Origin: Galbula dea
Taxonomy: Eukaryota > Chordata > Aves > Piciformes > Galbulidae
NCBI GenBank assembly: GCA_013399015.1
Contig: VWZX01007017.1
Span: 142,768-206,767, forward strand
Direction: 5' to 3'
DNA length: 64,000 bases
Shown: one piece after another, positions 56,701 through 64,000 of the stretch
Layout: each line of letters opens with the position of its first letter
How positions within the stretch are numbered: the stretch's first letter is position 1
Position numbers and translations under genes: made by a program
The notes under the pieces: generated by a model
What the model was told of the DNA's origin: nothing
The model's input: only the letters and a program-made list of their open reading frames with translations
Database searches by the model: none

Positions 56701-59700
56701 ATGGGGGTGCTGCAGTGAGTCCAGAGAAGGGCCAGGAGAATGATCAGAGGACTGGAGCACCTCTGCTGCAAGGACAGACTGAGAGAGTTGGGGTTGTTCA
56801 GTCTGCAGAGGAGAAGGCTCCAAGGAGACCTTCTGGTGGCCTTCCAGTATCTGAAGGGGGCTACAAGAAAGCTGGGGAGGGACTGTTTAGGAGGTCAGGT
56901 AGTGACAGAACCAGGGGAAATGGGTGCAAACTAGAGGAGGGGAGATTTAGATTAGACATTAGGAGGAAGTTCTTCACCACAAGAGTGGTGAGACAGTGGA
57001 ACAGGTTGCCCAGAGGTTGTGGAAGCTCCATCCCTGGAAGCTTTTAAGGCAAGGCTGGATAGGGCTCTGGGCATCCTGATCTAGTGAGAGGTGTCCCTGC
57101 CCATGGCAGGGGGGTTGGGGTTTTAAAGATGATCTTTAAGGTCCCTTCCAACTCTGACAATTCTATGTGGAATTGAACCTGGAACAGCATCACCCATGCC
57201 AGTGCTGTTTCATTACAGCAAAGGGTTAATGGCAAACTGACCTGAACCACTGCTCATGTCACATACCTGATGAACTACATATTGCCAGGCAAGCTCTGGG
57301 AGCTTAACTAGCTATGGGGAATTCATTTACAGGAGGAATTTTCTAGTTCAATTAGGCATCCACCAGCATCTCAACAGGCTGAAGGAAAGACCTGCACTTC
57401 TCCCTCCAAGTGAACATTTACAGTGCCTCTGGCTGCTTTGTTTCACAGACTCATAGACTGGTTTGGGTTGAAGATCATCTAATCTAACTCCCCTGCAGCC
57501 AGCAGGGACATCTGCAACTAGAGCAGGGTGCTCAGAGCCCCAGACAACCTGACCTGGGATGGTTCCAGGGATGGGACATCTCCCACCTCTCTGGGCAACC
57601 TGGGACAGGATTTCAGTAGAAAAAATGTCTTCCTTCTCTCTAGTCTAAATCTCCCTCTTTTAGTTCCCAGCCATCACTCCTTGTCCTGTCACACCAGGCC
57701 CTGCTGAAAAAAGTATGTCCCCATCTTTCTGATGGGCTTTTTAAGTCCTGAAAGGCTGCAGGAAGGTCTCCCTGGAGCCTTCTCTTCTCCAGGCTGAACA
57801 ACTCCAATTCTCTTAGCCTGGCCTCACAGCAGAGAGACTCCACCCTTATATAATTTCTTTGGCCTCCTCTGGCCCTGCCCCACCAGGTCCACGTCTCTCC
57901 CGTGCTGAGGACTCCAGAGCTGGCCCCAGCACTGCAGCTGAGGTCTCCCCAGAGCAGAGCAGAGGCACAACCCCCTCCCTGCCCTGCTGGCCACACTGCT
58001 GGGGATGCAGCCCAGGACACAGTTTTCTCCTGGGCTGTGAGCACACATTGCCACCTCGTGTCCAGCTTTTCACCCACCAGCTCCCCCAATTCCTTCCCTC
58101 CAGGGCCAGACCACTCTCCAAACCATCCCCAGTCTGGCCTGACACCAGAGGTTGTCCTGACCCAGATACAGAACCTTGTACTTGTCCTTGTTGAACCTGA
58201 TGAGGTTCACAGGGACTCACAGCTTGCCCAGGTTCCTCTGGATGGATCCTGTCCCATGCAGGCAAAGCTGGCTCAGCACAGAGCTAAAGCTGTACCACCA
58301 AGGAGATGACTTACTTTCCTCCTGAAGACGTGCCATAACCTGGACATCAGTCAGGTCCTGCAGTTTGTAGCCCATGGAGATGGAGTCATCAGATGTGCTC
58401 AGCTCACTGTCCACAGATGACTGAGAGCTCAGGGCTGAATGCATGCTCAAATAACCTTCAGGAGGAACAGAAAGAGCATTCAGACATCCCCACACAAAGC
58501 AAGAATGAGCAGCAGAGCATTTCTTTCAGAGAATCAGTACAGTTGAAGTAGGGTTGCTGGAAATAATTAAGTTAGATATGATTTGAGAAGACAATGCTCA
58601 GGACTTTAAGCTGCAGCTTTCAGGAGGCAGAGGCTGCAGGTTTAAAATTAGGGACAAAGTGTAGAAGGTGGCAAAAAAATGCTTGGTAATGTTGAGCTTA
58701 GAAACACCCTTTTAAAGATGAGTGTTATTCCTGCCTATCTTGAGCAGGGGCAGCTGCTGATCTAGACCTGAAGCAGCAAAAAATGAGCACAAAGTGCTTG
58801 GGCTGGTGAGCACTCAGAGGAGTTACAGGACCCAAAATGGCTTTTGGAGCACAGCACCTCACAAACTGCTTGTGCAGAGCAGAGTTGACACCACATTGCT
58901 TCCTCTCTGTTCCTGAGCTTTATCCTTTTTTAATTCTTTCCTCCCATTATAAACCAAACTCTTTTAGAGGGAAGGACACAGCTTGGTCATGCAGCAGGTC
59001 ATAAAAAGCCAGCTGGCAGGATTTTGGCCACCAGGGATGTTTTTCCCTAAGTCAGGCATTAGGAATAAGAACAAATCATTTTCCTTTTGAAGAAGAGTAA
59101 TGAAACTCTCACCATAATCATCATCAAGTGCAAACTGTCACCTGTTAGAACTTTTTCTTCCACAAGTCAGTATTTTCCATGGGGTAACAGCACCAGGACT
59201 TGCTACTGGAGCAGGGAGATGAGAGGAAGCCACATTACTTTGGGGTTCTCCTGGCCCTTGTCCTTCCAAGGTGGGAGGGTGCTGGTAGCCCTAGGCACAG
59301 ATGTGCTATCACAACTGCCTTTGCTCCTCCCCAGGCACTGCTCTTCCCAACACCTGGCCTAACTGTTCCTGCAGGAAGGCTAAGCAGCACCTGGCTCTTG
59401 GCTCATCTCCACCTGCAGGTGGCCAGCAGAAGCAGGCAGGGACAGGAGGAGACAGCTCCATGCTGAGCTTCCCTCCACCTTCTTTTGCCATTTTAGAACT
59501 ACTAGATTGTTTTGGAGTAAAATGAAAACTGAAGCAAAACCAAAACCAAACCCCCACCCCTCACTGCTGGAAAAAGTTGGGACTTGGAGAAGGATTAGTG
59601 AATGTAAAACCTCTACATGGCAACACACTTCTCTGTGCTGTGTGTTCTAAAATACCAGAGTGTGCTCCTGGCACAGCCAACCCTCCAGCATAGACACATA

Positions 59701-62700
59701 AACCCACAGAACTTACAGAGCTATTGTAGGAAAGAATACATCTTTACCTTGAAGGAATTCCAAGATAAGCTTCAATTAGTAGTATACAGACTTAGACACA
59801 CCAAAAGCAGTAATTAAACACCAGGATCTAACAGCAGATCAAAGGCAGATGTACAAGAGCCTCAGAGCACTGACCACTGCTTGCAGCTAGAGCAGGCTGA
59901 AGGAATAGAAATGCTGCTCAAGGAGGGATCTGAGATCAGTACAAGTAAGCTGGGGAACACCAGCCAACAAAGCAAGACAAAGTCAGCCTCTCAAAACATC
60001 TGCTGAGGCCACATCTGGAGTCCTGGGTCCAGCTGTGGGTTCCTCAGTTGAAAAGAGACAAGGAACTACTGGAGAGAGTCCAGCAGAGGCTGGGAAGATG
60101 CTGAGGGCACTGGAGCATCTGTGGGAGGAGGAAAGGCTGAGAGCCCTGGGGCTGCTGAGCCTGGAGAAGAGCAGCCCCAGAGGGGAGCTGCTCAAGGCTG
60201 AGCAAGAGCTGAAGGCTGGGGGCAAGAGGCTGGGGCCAGACTCTGCTGAGTGGTGCCCAGGGCCAGGCCAAGGGGCACTGGGCACAAACTGGAAGCCAGC
60301 AGGTTCCATCTGAGCAGGAGGAGAAAGTCCTTCGGTGTGAGGGTGTTGGAGCCCTGGCCCAGGCTTTGCAGAGAGGCTGTGGAGTCTCCTTGTGTGGAGA
60401 GATTCCCAAGGCAGCTGGAGGTGATCCTGGGCAACCTGCTGTGGGTGCCCCTGCTGGAGCAGGGGGGTTGGGCTGGATGACCCCCAGAGGTCCCTTCCAG
60501 CCCCCACTGTGCTGGGATTCTGTGATCTGTCTGATGCCATTCACCAGTGACTTTCACTTTAGCTCCTGCAGTTTTGCCTCCTGTGCTCTAGGAGCCCTTT
60601 CAGGCAATGCACCTAACCCAAGCACTCTGAACAAGGACACCAGAAATAAACATTTTGTCTGTCCTCAGGAAAGCATCTAACCCCCCTGCTGAGCAACCCT
60701 TTCAAGCAATGGTTCATTCCAGCCAGACAGGAAAAAGGAACAAGTTCCCAACCTCCTTTCTTCACCTCTGATTTGAAGAGTAGTTAATTGCTGACAAGGA
60801 AAACACACAACTGAAGTCCAGGTGGAAAACAAATGTCTTAGGTGGGCACTGAGCAAACTGCTTTGTGCCAGTAAGGCTCCAATGCCTCATCTGAAGGAAG
60901 AGATCTTGCATTTTTAGGATGCTGCCCTAATAAATACAGTGGCAGAAGTGTGACTGTAGTGCAGGGAGCACTGTGTATGTTACACAATGACACACTCTGA
61001 GTCAAGCCACTCCAGTCTCATCCCCATGGCTGCAGAACATCAGCCTGCTCCTTTCCTTCTGGTGTCAGGGAAAGACATTGAGCCACTGAAATAAAGCCAA
61101 CATGAGAGCAGGGATTGCACCTGTAGGAAGCAGGGTATTGAAGAAGCAAAGTCTTCCTGCTGGACCTAGCACCTCCTTCAATCCTAAAAGCTGTATTTTT
61201 AATGGAGCTGGACCCCAAACACAGCTTTTTTTTGTACAGCCAAGCTCTCAGTCAGTTGTGTGTGTTTGGTTTGGTTGCTGTGTTTCAAAGTGCAGGTCTA
61301 AAAACAGACAAGGAGGGGAAGAAAAACACTCACATTCCTTCATCAGTAGAAACTGTTGTGGCTCAGCACTGCAAGATGATCTGCTGATGGTTTGCATTAC
61401 AGAAACTTCAAAGCAGACCACATCTGGACTTTGTAAAGGGCTCTTTGGGTTTGGTTTTTAAGGGAAGTTCCTGTTTTTCCCCTGGAACACTAGGGAAGCT
61501 CCATTTTCCTTAGACATAAAATCAGACTTGAGGCCATCAAGTTGCCAGTGAATTTTAAACTCCCCCTGGCACTTCCCACAAGTCACAAGTGAAGAGCCCC
61601 CAAGCAGCTGATGTGAACTCCCAGGGATAATCCTACATGGACAAAGCCTGTCCTGCACTTGGCTTTTTATGTGGTAGCCCTGACAGCTCTGAGAGACTTG
61701 CAGAGTGAATGAAGAAGTCTAGAGGCTGCACAGACACCTTGGGTTTGTTCCTGTGTGAAAAGCTGATGAGATATCTACACTGCCAGCCAACCTCACAGGA
61801 AAAACAAGGAACCAGTGTGGAGTTTTCTTCCCTGCAGACCTCAGCTTGCAAAACTATTCAGCCCTACTCCTGCATTCATCCTTTTGTTTGCAAAACAGAG
61901 ATAAGTGTTAATTTTCATTTGCAGCAGGTCCCCAAAGCACACCTGCAGCTGGGAAAACATCCACTGGCAATGCTAGAAAAACACAAAGCTTCATTTAACA
62001 CTGAGCTGGGAGCCAGAAACTGTTAACCATGCTCTATGTTTTCAAACATGCAAATTAGGATCTAGCCATCTCCACAAAAGCCAAAGAAATCAAGGTAGAC
62101 TCCCTTGATACTAAGGCCAAGAGGCAAAGCTGGGAAACTGAGCATGAGCTGTGAGGACACACAAAGCTCCTGGAAGAGCTTTCCTGGATGCCTTTGGCAG
62201 CAGCTTAAATGCCAGGGCCAGACTTGAGGCCAAGCCATTTAGGAGAAGCTTCATTATTCTGCCTCAAATAGGGGTTTCCAACAAGAATCTGGTGTAACTT
62301 GCCTCTAGGGTGGGAAATGTCACTCCAAACCCAATTAGGTCTGGTGGAAAGCAATTCTTATTTTGTGTGTTGCTGCCCACTTGGCCAATTTAAAGGCTTA
62401 TCCTGGAGACTAAACCTTAAAGCACAAGGTTTCCTTCTGCTGCCTACATTAATATTGTCAAAAGAAACAAACTCCCCAGCCAGGAAACTGAAACCAAGTA
62501 ACTTCATAAAGTTAACAGCTCCTTATGATGAGTCAAGAGCAATATTTTTCCTGCCCCAACAGCTGTTCTCTCTTTTAAATCACTTCAAATTAGTACAATA
62601 TAAAGTTATAAAACCAAACCCAGGAAATAACTACCAGCCATTCAGAATGCAAGGAGGTTTTCTCCCACCTAACAGATGGAAAACTAGATCAGTAAGTGAG

Positions 62701-62978
62701 CAAATCAAAAGGAGAAAAAACCCTCAGGTGCACTTGCACCTCTTGGACAACTCCTCCCCATCCCCATCAGTGCTACTCCTTGCATTTTAAAGGCTGCAGG
62801 TTTGCCCTGCTCTACAGACATGCCATACCTGAGCTGCCACAGGTTAGTAGTGCTTTGTTAGTCGATTTGAGGTGCCCAGGAGAGTTTAGTGCATTGCTAC
62901 AGGAGCCTGGCTCTGTACTCAAGTTATGAGCGCTGGGAGATGCCAACGGACTGCAATACAGGTTTTTCCATCTACTGG
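53783..62978 (-). CDS. SLAIN motif family protein (SLAIN1-like), C-terminal six exons, partial
   Basis: SLAIN proteins bind EB1 and CLIP/ch-TOG at microtubule plus ends and promote persistent growth. Exons in transcript order: 62829-62978, 58315-58455, 55664-55981, 54956-55093, 54509-54770, 53783-53840 (stop TGA at 53783). All introns are GT-AG and phases agree. Evidence for the family: the SMGYKLQDLTDVQVMARLQE core (exon 58315), continuing into LRQDCAS-SASVSRRSSS and an acidic YSLEDEDDYD (exon 55664), MRHSMPNLAR (exon 54956), and the terminal DDSWKEGCY. An SRIP tetrapeptide at 54978-54989 matches the EB1-binding SxIP consensus. The protein is shorter than SLAIN1 between MPNLAR and the C-terminus. 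The acceptors at 54770 and 62978 are the least certain; the 5' exons and start codon lie beyond 64000. Proximity to EDNRB2 suggests the paralogue of SLAIN1, which neighbours EDNRB in human. Confidence 0.9.
54067..54331 (-). mobile_element. CR1 3' end in the last intron of the SLAIN-like gene
   Basis: Starts ATCATAGAATCAGTGAGGTT; sense to the gene. Confidence 0.88.
55142..55416 (-). mobile_element. CR1 3' end in a SLAIN-like intron
   Basis: Starts TCAGAGAATCACAGAGTTGT; sense to the gene, its 3' end 48 bp before the exon at 54956-55093. Confidence 0.88.
55491..55598 (-). mobile_element. CR1 3' end fragment
   Basis: CATAGAACCATCTTGTTTGG start and CTCACCACTAAACCAGCTGC block; an older-looking copy. 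Confidence 0.75.
56150..57168 (+). mobile_element. CR1, longest copy, RT domain part plus 3' end
   Basis: About 1 kb. The first 300 bp translate to the RT palm (VPQGSV, SKFANDTK, MKFNKNKCKVLHLG) and stop after NPKHQ at 56455. The FADD-type catalytic box reads FAND, so the copy is inactive. It is antisense to the SLAIN-like gene. Confidence 0.92.
57442..58255 (-). mobile_element. CR1, 810 bp, in a SLAIN-like intron
   Basis: Minus-oriented from GACTGGTTTGGGTTGAAGAT to the CCTTGTACTTGTCCTTGTTG segment (the antisense of the FNKDKYKVL-type motif). Ends 60 bp before the exon at 58315. Confidence 0.9.
60005..60529 (+). mobile_element. CR1 in a SLAIN-like intron
   Basis: 525 bp copy with a well-preserved tail (CTGTGCTGGGATTCTGTG); antisense to the gene. 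Confidence 0.9.
60530..62828 (-). other. SLAIN-like intron, repeat-poor part
   Basis: AT-richer than the other intervals, no exon or CR1 recognised. The intron between the exons at 58315 and 62829 spans 4.4 kb in total. Confidence 0.5.
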
Positions 62979-63967
62979 CTAGAAGGGAAAACACAACAAA
63001 GTCACAAAGGTTATCAAATGAGTCTTTAAAACCCCCAAAACCAACCCAGCCTAAGGTAGAGAAATGCATCAGATCAAACAAGAGGAAATGCTGTAACAGA
63101 TGGAGTGCAGAGAAGGCATCTTGCTGGTGTCAAGTGAGGGGAGGCAGGACGCGGGGCAGTGCCTGTTCCCTCACTCTCACTCCCCTTCAACTTGCTTTGT
63201 CACTTCTGAGGCATCCCAACAATAACTGCTGCCTGAAAGCAGCTACACACTGCTGGAAGTTCCCCTGCTGGTCTTGACAGATGACTGTTTTCATAAATAC
63301 CTGTCACTTCTCCACCCCATCCTCACAGTAAAGAGCGCTACTGGAGCTTCATGTGTACACACCATTTGACTTTTGAATGATGGAATCCCAGCAGCATGAA
63401 ACCACTCAGATGAAAGGAGAGCAAAGTCATGTGAAAAACAACCCTTCTGAAATGGGTATTCAGCACAAAGACTCACACAGAGTTAGTGAAGCAATCAAAG
63501 AGAAAGCAAGTAGCAAAAGCAAGTGCAACCCCAGTGCCTGACACTGGAAAGAAGCAGCTGCAGTGCTAAGGCCCTGACTCAGTTATCTGTGTGCATTCAA
63601 GGAGATGCTGAATTGCCACCCAGTGAGAAAACAGGAGCTAAGAAAATCAACAAAAAGCCACTATATAAATAGTTTTCTGTTTTATTCCCTCCCCCAAATC
63701 TATGTTCAGACTATTTTAGTTAAAAAGGAGTGATAAGAGGACAACTGAAGCCTGGCAGAAAGCAGAGTTCATCAGATGGACCTTCATTCCAGTTTTTAAG
63801 TGCAGATGGTTGACAGAAGTCAGTGGAGTCTGTTCCCAAACGACACTGTTATCTCAAACCAGGAATTTCAAGGCTGAACTCCAAAGCAGCCTGATCACAG
63901 GCAGTGCCAGAACAGTTAGCATGTAAACTTCAAACCAAAACACACCAGTGGCTTCTGACTTCAAATC
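62979..63967 (-). other. SLAIN-like intron continuing out of the window
   Basis: No further exon recognised up to the CR1 tail at the edge; the upstream SLAIN exons and promoter must lie beyond 64000. Confidence 0.5.
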
Positions 63968-64000
63968 ACACAGAATCACAGAATCATTAGGGTTGGAAAG
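63968..64000 (-). mobile_element. CR1 3' end cut by the window edge
   Basis: CACAGAATCACAGAATCATT followed by AGGGTTGG is the start of a minus-oriented CR1. Confidence 0.8.

Noticed and set aside
1..64000. CRISPR arrays, operons, prophage or bacterial mobile elements
   Set aside because: The window is intron-bearing vertebrate DNA; the only regular arrays are the minisatellites at 20131 and 22631.

Overview
The window is vertebrate nuclear DNA, almost certainly from a bird. All four genes are split by GT-AG introns, and the repeat fraction is dominated by CR1 LINEs, including copies that end in the avian CR1 3' tail. I count about 37 CR1 segments covering roughly 12 kb (about 18-19 % of the window by my hand tally). 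That is well above what I know for chicken and resembles CR1-rich lineages such as woodpeckers and allies (Piciformes); the clade is an inference. The gene set (EDNRB2, VAMP7, a SLAIN-family gene) fits the part of bird chromosome 4 that corresponds to distal mammalian Xq.

Layout. 1-19 kb: intergenic, with CR1 fragments, low-complexity tracts and a few AT-rich blocks that could be regulatory; no exon recognised. 19.2-30.3 kb (+): EDNRB2, an endothelin receptor with 7 coding exons and 449 codons, all splice sites intact; a CCAAT/TATA promoter candidate lies 2.5 kb upstream of the start codon, across a probable 5'UTR intron. 31.0-37.4 kb (-): a five-exon POLR1D (RPAC2) gene of 114 codons, convergent with EDNRB2. 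37.4-38.0 kb: a CpG island forming a head-to-head promoter for POLR1D and VAMP7. 37.5-50.9 kb (+): VAMP7, 220 codons in 7 coding exons, with a 6.5 kb first intron and a 1.9 kb 3'UTR. 53.8 kb to beyond 64 kb (-): the last six coding exons of a SLAIN1-like microtubule plus-end gene whose 5' part lies outside the window.

The genes do not form a pathway. EDNRB2 acts in neural-crest and pigment-cell migration, POLR1D is a shared subunit of RNA polymerases I and III, VAMP7 is a longin R-SNARE, and the SLAIN protein regulates microtubule growth. The pairing of an endothelin B receptor with a SLAIN gene mirrors the EDNRB-SLAIN1 pair of human 13q22 and looks like a paralogous block from whole-genome duplication.

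I found no wholly new biological system. The best leads are: sense-oriented CR1 3' ends lying 13-48 bp upstream of splice acceptors in three different genes; two colinear halves of a CR1 flanking a POLR1D exon; the POLR1D location; the EDNRB2 promoter with a possible in-frame N-terminal extension; and three assembly gaps that all fall inside CR1 elements and look wrongly sized.
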